Source of the DNA: Trichobilharzia szidati
Taxonomy: Eukaryota > Platyhelminthes > Trematoda > Strigeidida > Schistosomatidae
NCBI GenBank assembly: GCA_944472155.2
Contig: OX235271.1
Coordinates: forward strand, 105,537,256 to 105,601,255
Length of the DNA stretch: 64,000 bases
Direction: 5' to 3'
The notes below the pieces were generated by a model. The model ran no database searches, was not told the origin of the DNA, and was given only the letters and a program-made list of their open reading frames with translations. Every line of letters begins with the position of its first letter. The first letter of the stretch is position 1. Shown in pieces: positions 22,364 through 35,600 of the stretch. Position numbers and translations under genes: made by a program.

Positions 22364-25300
22364 TTAATTTAATATCAACAAGGTAGATATGCAAATGCTG
22401 CAGTTGTTGATCATAAACATGTTGAGTATTAGATAACAACACATGATTCAGCGGCGTATTGTTAATAAATAAAAATTGTCTCTCAGCTCGTTGCCAGGTA
22501 AACAGTCTATTTGATGATGTCAATGCATATTAACAGAATAATGAAGTAGCTATCAACACTAAGTTACTACACTTGCCTGAACTGCATACTTGGCGTTTAA
22601 CAGTATACAGACACGCAACTAGCTAAACAAGGCATCTTTAGAGTGTCGAACAGTGCAGAATTATTATTCAACCTGCTAGATCCTACTTAGTTTTTACAAC
22701 GTGATATTGTACAGAAACAGAAGCGAAATCTTATGAATGACTAAAGTAACAGTCTCATAATACTATAGTAAATCTCAGTTGCACTAACTAGGCTTAACAC
22801 GCAGTAGACTGAATTCACATATTACAAAAGCACAAAGTATAGCGACTTATTGAGGAAGTCCAGAGGAAGTAGAAATTCAGAGTATATTAAACATTTCATT
22901 AATTTGCAAAAGGAAATTTTGATGAGGAGTATTAGCATCAGTTTGACCGACTGACATTTCCGCCGATTTCATGTTCGACGAACTTCATATAACTAAATCA
23001 TGAAGCACAACATGAAGTTATGGGAGATAATTTTATATACTAATATGCGATACGAATACACTGAGTCTGTTAATACTAAACAAAATTCTCATACAAATAA
23101 AAGTATTTTAGCTCACAGTTGGTTTTTATATTGACGCTGTATGCATGAATAGACCACATGCGTTTTCCAGCATTAGAGGATTATACGCGAATTTCAAGAC
23201 AATCTGTGGAAAATCCATACTGTTAAGGTACTATTCTCTCATCAAGATTACTTGCAGACCAACTTCACAATAAATACACTTGCATTAAAAGAAGTATTTC
23301 AAATGTGTAACTTAGAAATTATTCCACAATCTCAGCAATGTCTAGTGAACATGGTTTCGTGAATCCCACCGAAATTACATTCCCATATTTAGGAAACTAT
23401 AGCAATCAAACATAAACTGAGCATGTCTCAACTCTAAAAAGCCATGCACAGTGTTGACAGCATAGAGAAACACTTAAAATATTCAAAGATACACAGACCC
23501 TTTGTGTTGATGAGGATAACAACGCCATATAATACAACCTAGACATTCAGTCGTGATACTGCATCATGTGATTGGAAATTTCAGGAGAAATTCATCGCCA
23601 CTGTTGGTGATCAAAACTATTGCAGCATTAAGTATACAGTGTCAGCGGGAATGGCATAACAGACAGTGAATTGATAATGACAGAGCTGACTAGATTCAGT
23701 TCCCATAATCAACACAATGCATATGAATAATAATAGTATAAGCTGAAACGATGAGTAAAATTAAACGAGTAATCGCCTTCTCCACTGCACTGCACTTGCA
23801 GCAATAATGAGAACCACCCACATATGTAGGCCTAGCAGTGATCCTACCAGACAATTGCACAATATTAATAAATTTGGGATATTTTTATATATTTAATCCA
23901 TTGCACCAGAGAGTATACATACATTAAATCCACTTGGAGATAACCTCTCAACTTACGATAATTCCTGTCCAAACATGTGTACAGTAAGACACATCTACAT
24001 GATAACTTCTGTTCCCACAGAAGGTTCTGTTAGCATTTATAGGTGATTTCCATGTACTGATAGCATTCCTTTTGTCAAATAGTACTGTTCTTCACACGAA
24101 AATAGGCCGCAGTGACGTCCTGAGACGTGAAGTCTTCATTGAATGATACTATGCCGAAAGGTGCAGCTTTTACATATAGTGGATTATTTGTGTAGATGAC
24201 ATTGCCCTTCAACTATCCAATCCTCCTCATTATAACGATATTTTGACACAGTCCGCCTGAAACACTGATCATTGCAACCAATATGCTAAGAGTGTGCCGC
24301 AGTCAGATTACATGACGCGGACACCATCATGACTAGTCAGCAAATGAGAATTCCTATCAATCTAGAATACATATAACACAATTTTATTACAACGTATCGA
24401 CAAAATAATTTACCATGAGGAATTTCAACCAAAGTGGCGGATAAGTTCGACTCCAGCTGTATATTTCTATCGAAAAACACGTCTGCGAAAGCCGCTTCCA
24501 AAAGCTACTTCGTTGGGAACAATCGTCATCTCACTTTGATGAGGTTATATAATGTGTGGTACACAGCCACCGAATTCATATATTTAGCGTATCTGATGCA
24601 ACATCAAGCCAAACAAGTAATTTTAGCTATACAAATTTTAAAAGATGTCCTTCAGATATAAAAATTATACCTATCAGTGCTGCTTGAATTCTTCATGTAC
24701 CTTTATAATCGGGTATGTGAATTCGGGAGAATGAAGACTGCAGATGAGGATGTGATACCTTATTAAAATTTGAAAAATTCAATTAACTGACTAGTGAACA
24801 GAGAATATTCTTTCCGACGACTTTGTGGCTTTCCTCAGTCACATGTCCATTAGATAGGGAATAGGGTGTTTATTTTAAATATACCAGGTGCAATGTTACA
24901 AAATCTGAGTTACAACAAAACTTAGAATTTCTTAGTGTCTCTCCTCTTACAACATGTATTACGTTTTAGATCATGACAAGCAATAATTGTAAGGTACTTA
25001 TGATTCATCTCATACATAGATGCCTTTCTAATTATTTTTGGAGTTGCAGAGTAGTCTGAATCCTGCTCGACTTTCCACAAAGTTTTCGGGATCATTGAGT
25101 AGCCCTATGCTGAACTGAACAAAGAATGAGTAAAACATGTCATGCTTAAGACCATGAACTTACGTTTATTCCAAGGCTTGCCAGAGGTTTTGAACAGCAC
25201 ATATCGACCTGTTTCCTGAGTGTGAGCTTTGGATACATACCGAGATGATCTCTCTGCAAATATCTGGTAGAGGAGTGACGGCGGAAGAAAAACGTTTGTA

Positions 25301-25554
25301 TCTTAGGTTATTAATACTATAAAACAGTGGAGCGTTTTACTAATTTGCAGACATCTGGTCTGTTATTGATTTATGTGCTGTGAAAATTGTTAAAATTACA
25401 TTTATCAAAGACTTAATGGGGAAATAGCCGTCAGCAAATCCGTTTCAGAATAGATACGCTCCTCTCAACAGATACAAAAAGGGCTTAGTTTACGCTCTTG
25501 TTACAACATTATAACTACAGTATAAGTCACAAAAACAAGAAGCTCTACAGTCGT
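22364..25554. other. No gene recognised
   Basis: About 3.2 kb of AT-rich sequence. The longest frame (24434-24661, +) has no domain and no supported splice partner. No RNA gene or intact element seen. Confidence 0.5.
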
Positions 25555-25559
25555 ATACC

Positions 25560-26290
25560 AGCGAGTGAGCAGAAAAAACAGAGAACACACAAGACTTCAA
25601 ATAAGCATTAAGAGGACGAAGGTGATAAAGAAAGCTAACCAATACCACCAAACACCAATCACTGACAACGGGAGAAGTCCGAAGGAAGTCAGCTCTTTCA
25701 CTTATTTAGGCAGTATCGGTTCAACTACGGGCGGCATAAATCAGGATGCGGAAGGCAAGATCAGAAAAGCAAGACAGACCTTCATCAGTATGTAATCAGT
25801 GCAGAAATCTGATACAGTCAGCATAAAGAACAAGATTCGGATTTTCAACACTAATTGCCATCCATTTCTTTTACATGGGTCTGAGAATTCGCGCGTCACG
25901 AAACACATTTCCAGCAGCCTACTTCAGAATTTCATCAATAGCTGTCTTCGCTTCAGAATGAAGATCAGGTGGCTGGAAGGATAAGCGACAGAGAACCCTA
26001 GTAGCAGACTCATCTTGAAACTAATATCCAACAAATATGGCTAGGAAAGTGAAGATGGATCGGACACACACTGAAGAGACCACTGAGTGCAATCATTTGT
26101 GTTGCCCTCGAGTGAAACCCGAATGGGAGACGACTAGCTGGGAGTCCGAGAGTGACTTGAGGGTAAACATGTGAGGAGATGAAGGACCATATGCAGTTGT
26201 GGATCCATTTGGAGACGACTACAGAGAATGGGACTAAGTGAGGATGTGCCGTTGAAGCCCTATGTTCTACTCGGAGACCCAGGAAATTGC
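25560..26290 (+). pseudogene. RTE (SR2-like) LINE, C-terminal fragment
   Basis: Reads FTYLGSIGSTTGGINQDAEG, then KIRKARQTF, IKNKIRIFNTNCHPFLLHGS and INSCLRFRMKIRW across two frames with stops at 25793 and 25982. This order is typical of the region after the RT catalytic box in RTE-clade LINEs of schistosomes. The RT core is missing, so it is 5'-truncated and inert. It ends about 375 bases before the host gene's start codon. Confidence 0.7.
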
Positions 26291-26664
26291 AAAAGTATTA
26301 ATCCAACGGTAACAATTCCTAACCTATTTAAATTCATCATGTGATTTCTTGAAAATTTCGCATTGCACGATATTCTTTGTGGTGGATGGTTTAGTCAATC
26401 CTTAGATATTTGTATCGAAATACGATAGTATCACATCTGCAGCCACCACTAATAATGTCTTTTAAAGCACAAGCCCTTCTGAGTTTTGGCGGCGAAATTC
26501 TGGCCAGCCACATGAAAATTATCTTTCAAATCTAAAGAATTGGAACCTAAATTACATACACTTCTTTATTTCCTCAATCGAACTATGGGACTTAAGGTCT
26601 ACTGTTGTTTTATACAATCGCTTGTCAGAAGTCATACCTTGTGGCGCTGGTTATAGAACTAGAT

Positions 26665-29600
26665 ATGGATGACAAATTTAAAGAGTTGGAATGTGCTTCT
26701 ATCAGGTCATTGATCAGTCTACGGACTTCATTATCTAAGGAAGTTTCTGCCTCTGTTTCTAGTAAGATTTACTTGTGGTGATATCTAGTGCTTATAGGAA
26801 TCAGAAGACAATTTCAACGAGCTCAAAATGGTTAGTAATGGAGTTCTTTTTTGATTATCCTCTAGGTGTTGACAGCGAAGTCCGTCGCCTGCAGGACGAG
26901 AATGAATCTTTAAAAAGGTAGACTCCTCAATACACTTATGTTCTTAGATCGTTAAAGCACATGGAGGATGTCATGAAAGGCAAAGAAATGGAGATATGCG
27001 GTTTGCGTAAGTCAAGTTTAAAAATACTAAGTCTCTTAGGTCGCCAAGTACAAAGCTTTTCTTCTGGGGGAGCTATGTGCACTGTATGCTCCCGAACAGT
27101 CAATGTCACAGCTGACTTGTTGGGTGCTGAGAGATGCAAAACAAAGTCCATCTCAATTCATAAACGTCCTCATTTGAATGTAAGCTGTTTTGTCTAAATT
27201 AGTTAATGTAGTACCCTTTCCCGTTTATATGGCTATCTCCCTCTGTAAGTCTATTCATATATGTGTGAATCGGACAGAAGTTCTGTGCCACTGAAATACA
27301 TCAATACGACTGCGGTAGTATTGAGTAGTGCAGATTTATAGTAACAACCGACGGTAATGTGAATCCCGTTCACATCCTTCCTTGTGCAGTGCCTGTTACA
27401 CTCATATGACTAATTCTGTAGATCACCTGTGATAATCAGAAGTCGTTTCCATTATGGAACTAAGAAAAACAATGTTTCAGAAATCAGTAAAGTGAATATC
27501 AAAATTAAGATGTAAGACCACTGTACAAAATCGATGAAATTTTCTCACCTTGAATAAGACTAAACGGAAATGCACAAAATGATTGCAATTATAATTAGTT
27601 GAAGTGGACGTCATGAATATAGGTAGGAGGGTAGCGGAGAAAACTGCAACTAATGCCCAACTCGTATGCTTCTACTAAAATTGCAATAATTTTGTCTGAT
27701 AATCCTGAGCCAACTTCTAAAAAACAGTTCTTAAAATGAACCTGGAGGCCTTGCTGCTTTTAATTTTCAACTTAAGTTGAGGTTGTTTGTCAAACATCCC
27801 TTCAATATGCGGATAAACAGGTGACAATTGTATTGTTTCTAAGATCGAGTTGAATTCTTCCTCTAAGCAGCTTGTTTATTTTACAATCTCTTCTCTTGCA
27901 AGGGGACTTTGACCCATGTTGCTAACCCTTAGTTTTCTAACTTTCTTAGTAACTGAATTGACTTTGTGACCTTACTTGCGTTGCATTTTTCATTTCTTTG
28001 GTTTTCCCTACTTACAATCTGCGTTTATAAGTTGTTTTCAGCCTACAACTAACCTGCCCTATTACTTCATTGTCATCTAAGCTTACAGAAATACATTTTT
28101 GTATCTGCTGCTTCTCAAGAAGATGCAGAAATAGGTCTTATTTAGCTATTTTTGGAAGACGAGAAACAGTAGACGGAGTAATGCCAGACTTCTCCAAGAC
28201 CAATAACTGTTGTGTCTCACCACTGATCGTTTCTTCGAATCCAGTATTAATATTCATTTTATCAAAATAAGCCCATTCGAACTTCTCATCTGTTTTTCTT
28301 TTGTGTGCACTTGGGTGAGAATAAACGTTCGTAGTAACTAGTGCATGAGAACTGCCTACGTATGCCCCAGGAAAATATGTAGTTATTTTCATAACAGTTG
28401 TGATCTGACAAGTTGCATATTTTGAAAATTATGGCTCAACTGTGCTCGTAAATTTTTCCTTGATATTTGGAAGACTTCAGCATCAGATGGTGCATCCGTT
28501 TCGACCTCGAGCAGCAGTATCAAGCAACCAATCAAGAAACGCCCATGTGTCCAAGACACTGTGACGGAGAGTATCCTGGACAACCATGTCAACACAACAC
28601 CTACTGGTAAGTACTTTACTCATACGCATTATTGTTTACTGTATCAGATATTCATTCGAACAGAAACTTCATTACACTCTACATTACTGACTTTCGATAA
28701 CTACTTCCTCGGCAGTTTTCTGTGGTTTTCCACCTTTCTCGCAGTTGGATAACAAGACTGAAATAACTAGTCTGGTGAGAGCTTTCTAAACTAATTTAAT
28801 GTGATCGCATGCAGGTGATTATTTCCTGTAAGCCCTGATATTTGCTAAATAAACAAAGCCTACGACTTAACATTACAGAATGTCGTGGTGTTCAGTTTCA
28901 TTTCTATCAGAACCAGCAGAATTAAGACGAGTTGACTCATCAGCGCGAATCCATGCACAAAATCGCACACTCTAGAAAAGTACACATGAAACTAAGGAAA
29001 AAGTGTATTTCAGCTAACTTTGTCAGGAAAGTTAGTGACTCGAGCTCTTTGACTTCATTGGAGGACTTTCCCTTCTTACCTAACACTACGCGTAGCCTCT
29101 TTATGACTAACCATGTTGCTCCACCCAAAATGATTGTGAATGTGGTCCTCTTGTTAATAACTGCTTGTCATATTTTACCTCCCGCTTTCAGCTGATGGAT
29201 GACTGGATATCACGCTTACGCCTACATATATATACATATATATATATATATATATGCGCAGATATACATATAAGTAGTGTAACTGTATACATGTTACTGT
29301 ATAAATTTCCGCTGCTTTCCCTCCTAGATCAGAGATGGCTTTTGCGACTTACGCTACACTAAGAGGAAACTCAGACGGGGTTTTGATGGCGGGCAGTTGT
29401 AGTACAGCTGCTTACTAATCGTCTGCATACTGCACGATGTTCCAGCTTTCTCATCTTAGGTATTAGTTCTCCATCGTCCTCTAATCTCACTCCACTTCCC
29501 ATGAATGAAGAAAGGAAATATTATACAACTTCCACTTGCGTTTCCATGCAGTTGGCATACCCCTATTGTTTGACGACTAATCATACTACCTTCCTGTTCA

Positions 29601-32600
29601 AGCCTCTCTGTGGGCTGCGGGATTCAAATTCGCGACTTAGTGGTTGCTAGTCGGGCGCCTAAAACAGTAAACAACAGCTTAACTGACTATAGGTATTTTA
29701 GTGCCCATTTCCCTAAATGAGCTTAGACTAATCCCCATAAGATATCATGAAGATTAAATTAGGTTGCAAATAGAAATCTTGTTCACTTATGTTGTTACTT
29801 CCTAGCTGCTGACACAGCAGATGATTTCTTATTGAATTATCTAAATGAGAGAAAGCACTAGTGTTGTGTGATCACATAGTCCAGGTAACTGCTTTAGACC
29901 AATCATGCGCCCTGTTTTGAAGCGTTTGTAAAGTTGCATCCATTAAGAATATACTTCTAACTGTTGACCGTTATGAGATATGTTGTGTTGACCTTTTCTA
30001 ATGCTTTTCGAGAGTGAGGAACCAGCATAGCTAGCTGCCTAGTGGAAACACCAATCTTTTGATACACTGCAATTTACCAACAGGTCTGTCTCTAACTAAG
30101 ACCCGTATACGAAAAGAAAGACAAGTCTTCCTTTGATAATCATAGAGGGATTGGCTTGACTAGTATGGTATCTAAGGTTCTAGGCCCAATATTCATACGT
30201 AGATTAGGGGGTGCTCGGGAGAAACAAACACGAGTAAACCGGTGAAGAGGTTATATTGGTCAGATTTTCGCCTTTCGGGAGATTATGGAACATGGGCCGT
30301 ATTTCTTGACCCGAAGGCTGAATTTGATTCTGTCAGTCGAGCGGTATAATGACAGTGTTTGCCAGTGAAGGGATTGCGAAGGAAGTACATCATACCGCCC
30401 AAGGTACTCTGCTCACACTCATACAGCTGTGTGAGGATTCATGGAGAGTTTTCATCTGAAGTGAAGACAACCAGTGGTGCCCGTGACAGGTGACCACTGT
30501 CCCCATTCCTATTTAAATTCATCATAGATGTACTAACATAGTCATGGGCGGGTGCATTCACTCTTTGTGATTTATCACATCTTCCATATTACTCCTCTTT
30601 TCCCCTCACACTTCTCTTTACTGTCTTCTCTTGCATTGTGTGCTACATGGAGTGTGGCAACTCGAACTGGTGCACATCTGTGCAAAGTTCTACGTTGAAG
30701 TCAGTGAGTATCTGTCATGGATATTACTTTAACCAACAGAGACAATCTGGGTTTGATCACAGGTAATATTATGGTATCCATAAAATATCGTATCGATTTA
30801 GTCCCGTAAATTGACAAGATGGCGTTTTTTCCATTTCTGAACTAAACAGGATTCTCATTGCCTTGAAACTTACTTTCAAACGAGATTTTAATGACCTGGG
30901 AATTTGTATTTCTTCTCGATTTCAAGTCGTTTGGAAAATGATTTTAGCACTTCATATGAACTGCTTTTACATAGTGGTTTGCAATGCGTATTTTCTTCTC
31001 AAGTTTGAGTTTGTTATTGTACATCGAAAGTGTGTAGTTTTCCGATCAGAGGTAAAGACGATTTTTTCCTTGTAGGCACTCGTAAATCCCCATCTGGGGA
31101 AGCTGATCAAAGTCAGCATGATGAAACATCTAACACCGAATCAACAACACTAACGAATAGTGTGTTTCCCGTAGGCTCACTCAGTCCACCTTCAGAAATA
31201 TACGATGCCTCCTTAGCGATTAAAAATGCCGTAAACCACAATGATTTGGCAGATTACGATGTTACATGTCGAGATTCTTCTATGCAAGACCAACCACAAT
31301 TGCCAAAAAAGCTGAAACCGTAAGTTTTATATTGCACGAAGCATTTTTCTTTGGTTAAATAGGATGTCAGAATTGTAAAAGTTTGAGGTTTGAAAATCAA
31401 ACAAGATATGGCTATTGCGATTACTAGTTTGTAAGTTAGTGCAGATGTAAATATAGTCGTTCCCAACTGAGACTTCAGGGAATCTGCACTCATCGAGGAC
31501 AATCTAGAATCTGTGTTCAGCGGAAAATGTATGTAGACGAAAAAACATTTACTCATCAACACTTATACAACTAATCCTACCTTCTAACAACATGGATTGT
31601 AGTTGTATATCTTGATTTATTGCACCATACGATTTTGAATGAATCTTGTTTGTTTGCCTGAATAGGTGTATTTAATTGGGAGGTAATGATGTTTGGAAAG
31701 TATTTGATTTAATTGTCGTTATGAAATTTCACATTGAAAGGAATAATTAAATTTCAGGGAATGCCAAAGGAAGAACGTGAAATTATATGAATACATTAAT
31801 TGGCTATTTGGATGTAACCAATGTTGTTTGTCTAATACTTTGTGTTGGTGCTGACTGAATTCTCTCAGTCGGGTTTGCAGTATGGTCACCAAGCTGGGTG
31901 ACCTGCAATTACCGTGCACTTCTAGTTGATATCAGTTGACTTGTGTCGCTGTGTGTGCCTTTCTTGTGCGAGGTGTATTTTCTACCAAAATGTTATGTAA
32001 GGAAATTTTCGTGATAATTTCAAAAAAAAACTTTTATTCGTGTTTCGCCTACTAGATTCGTTTCTGCGTGTAAGATTACGGTATTTTGGCTACACCATTG
32101 AAACGAATTACAACAGTTTCCAACCTACACTCCTAAATCCATAAATCCCTATTCTCTGTGTAAATACTTTTGTGAAAATATTTCATATATATTTTACTCG
32201 GGTGTAGTTACATTTCATTGGAACAATTTACCCAAAATTTCGAAAAAAAATTTAAATCCTTTATTAAAATGGGTTCCTGTTCGTTCCTAGGCACCAGCTT
32301 TTATACAAAAGACGAAGCAGGCCCGTCGGCGCTGAGTCTGCCCCACAGAAAATTATTAACAAGCTATCGGCAAGTGGTTTTAAGGCGAAACACAAACACC
32401 GACCTTCCTGTCGTCACTTTCGCCCTACTGTTGGAACCAAGCCGAAGTGCGACGATACAGCTGACGACGTAAGTTCTCCATCTGCCTTTCTGGAGACAGA
32501 AGGATCTGAAAATCCTCTTCCTTCGACGTCTGTAACCAACGGTAAGTTTGTTTGGGAATGCAGATAACTTGATCTTCCAGTGAATTAACTTGGTATGTAT

Positions 32601-35600
32601 ACATATTTATTTTCTCAGTGGCGTATTTTAATAGTTGGGCTATTTCATTCACCTATTCCCCTTTATGAATTTGAGTGAAGCAAACAACGGTTTCAGTCGA
32701 ATAAGATAATTTTGTTTCGCCCGTTTCTTGACAGCTGGATACAGCCTGAAAAATTATTAGGCATGTATGCAGAGGGGTTTTAACGTACTTGCGAAGGCAA
32801 TATGATGTCAGTTTATAGAAGGCTGTAATCATAGATTGTACTCCAAGGCATGTAGAAGACAAATGCATTATTCAAATTTATCAAAGGGACTAATTTTTTT
32901 AACTTATATATAACTTTAAAAAATCAGATGCTTCGTTCATTAACCTGCAAAGAAGATTCCTAATCATTCGTTAACGACTGGCTGCATATACTGTGAATGA
33001 TAAATTTTAGTTAGTTGAAAGCCTGGGCCATAATAACGTTTCCAATCAGTTCATATTGTTATTTGTTGTAACTCTGGATCATAAGCATCCTGATTCATGA
33101 GACCATCTTTATTATTTGTTAGCATTTTGGACTTCTTCTTGTACAAGTGCTGGAATTTAAACCCCTACTAATTGATGTGTAACAAGGATGTGCTATTCCG
33201 ATTTGATAATACTGTCTACAGTCAAGTAGATGATATAGCTATGGTTAATTCACTAGGTCCTGCATTAACAAACACCATGTTTAATTTAAAGAGAACAAAG
33301 CTTAAATGTGCAATCGACGAAACAGCTTATCGTCGATGTGTTGATAACACATTCGTGACAATGGAACCTATGCATCCTACCTACTTGGACCATTCAGTGA
33401 TACACATGGAAATACTGAGGTAATGGGAAGTTGCATTTTCTTGACTTTGCCGTGCAGTGCTTGAGAGATCCGTTCAGTGAAAGTCTGCGTGGAATGAACA
33501 ATTTATAAGTCTCACTAGTTTTTGTTCGGTGAACTGTAAACTAGCATATGTCAAAACCGTGTTTTGCAGAGTGAAGATTATGCTCCATTGAAAAATTGGA
33601 AAAAAATAGTGGATTTTGAGATATAACGGTTATTCACAGGAATTCATTAATAAGTAAGTAAGGTCTGAAGATATAACTGCAAGACATCACGGTGATTTTA
33701 AAGGTGATAATTTTATTGGGCCAGTCAAGAGAAGATTGAACACTTCACTAGTCATAACATAAACTAATCTACAGCTGAGTTGGATCCTGTTTACCAAGGG
33801 ACATGCTCTTTGGTGCAATCACAGGTCAGTAGTTAGTCTCCCCATGTTAATTCTAACTTTGTATTCAGATTTACTTGTATTTTTAGTAGCAGTTATATTG
33901 TAGAAAAGAAAGATAGCACACTTTAGGTTCTCTGAATATTTACTGAAAAGCCTACGACTCAAGGGAGGTAACGCTTTCAACAGTCATGAAGTAAATATCT
34001 CAAAGTTATCAGGTCTGTCGAAGCTACTGCTACCAAATGTTTAAAACCTGCTTTGCGTTCAGAAAGAAGCAGTAATCAGTCTTTCTTGTGCGTCGGTGGC
34101 ACAGTGGTTAGGACTCTCGCCGACCATGCACATGGTTCGGGGTTCGATCCCCTGCCGACGCACACCTGATATCTATGGTCGGCCTGCAAAATTTGGGCTA
34201 CCGGTATCACATGCTGAAAATTCCATACCTGTACCAAAAAAAATACGGTGTGGAATCAAGCTGTAATCAAAAATATTAAAAAATATGTATATATATATAT
34301 AAAATTCTTCGCCCTGGTAACTCAAATTCTTAACTCTGTTATATTTGATTACGTAATCTTTTGCTTTAACTTCTTCGGTTTTGGTATACTATAATTGGTT
34401 TTCTTTTTGTAATATTATTTGAGTTGAACTCATCACATTACGCAATATAACGGTCACGTATCATCAACTTATCCATCCTTTACCTTTCTTACGTAACCCC
34501 CTTTTCAAAGTATCCAGATTTAAAAAAAGTAAATGTTACCATCTTATTTTACTCAAACCGTTGTTTTTAGGTTAGAACACTTCGCGTAAGACTATAATGC
34601 TACCTTTAAGTTTCCTATGGTTGAGGTGATTTTTTAATATTTTTCTTACTTCATGAATTCTCTTTATGCATATTCATCCAGAGCATTTCTCAATGAACAA
34701 TACTGATCAGGTTACACTTAGGTTGAAGAAAAGCAATTCTAAAGAAGGCTTGACAAACATAGCAGTAATCCATGAAGTGTCTAGCTGCTAGTTTTAGCTA
34801 CGTAATGAAGTTCCGGATATCTTTGTGGCATCTTAAGCCAGGCCTAGGTTATGTGATTGCTCCTTGGATTATTTGACAGTCAGTAGTAAGAGAATCGTAG
34901 TATAAGGTTTCAAAACCCATCAGTCTAAATTTTGTTTTCTACACATGTTTGTTCGTCGTCGTATCGGTACACTTCTCCTCATTTCTTGTGTTGTTTGCAG
35001 TGTAATGACACACTTTTCAATATTCTGTGTTGATTTGGTTATCCGTCTGTCTTATTTTACGTGACGACGGGTGATGCACTCAAAATCGAAACAATAGACC
35101 ACAGGTGCCTAATCTTATTTGCCTGAACAATTGGTATAAGACATCATATTAAGTGTAACCCATAACTTATGAGATGAGCTTTGGCCAGATGATTGAATTT
35201 CACGTTTTCCTAATATTTCCTGAATAATTGATACCAACAGGCTGAATGTAAGGAGTAATACTCTGTCTTTCGGCACCTGAATCTGTAAACACAGTTTGTG
35301 TATTTCCCAGCATCTCTTCGCCTAAGGTACATGAATGTAAATAGTGCCAGTGCCTTACTCGAAACTATTTGAAAAGAATTTACCTAGTTCGTTGCAAAAC
35401 TGTAATATACATATGTATATGTGGTGATGTTACTGCATTGAACGGTAAACACCAAAAGGAAATTGAAGTGTTTTTTATTCACGCAAAACCCGAGCAGTTG
35501 ATTAGGCACTTGACCCTAGATAGGATTTATAGTTGAAGTGATGTCACATTCACATCTCTTTCCTATACATTTGCAGAGTCCCCAATGAAACTCAAGTTGA

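Noticed and set aside
24434..24661. 75-aa open frame as a gene or first exon
   Set aside because: No domain, no supported splice partner, ordinary length for chance in this DNA.
28932..29195. Extra exon of the zinc-finger gene (Ser-rich frame after a tttcag)
   Set aside because: No donor in the phase required to join exon 5; exons 4 and 5 already join in phase.
34090..34162. Functional tRNA gene
   Set aside because: The anticodon arm cannot form; the rest matches a SINE head.
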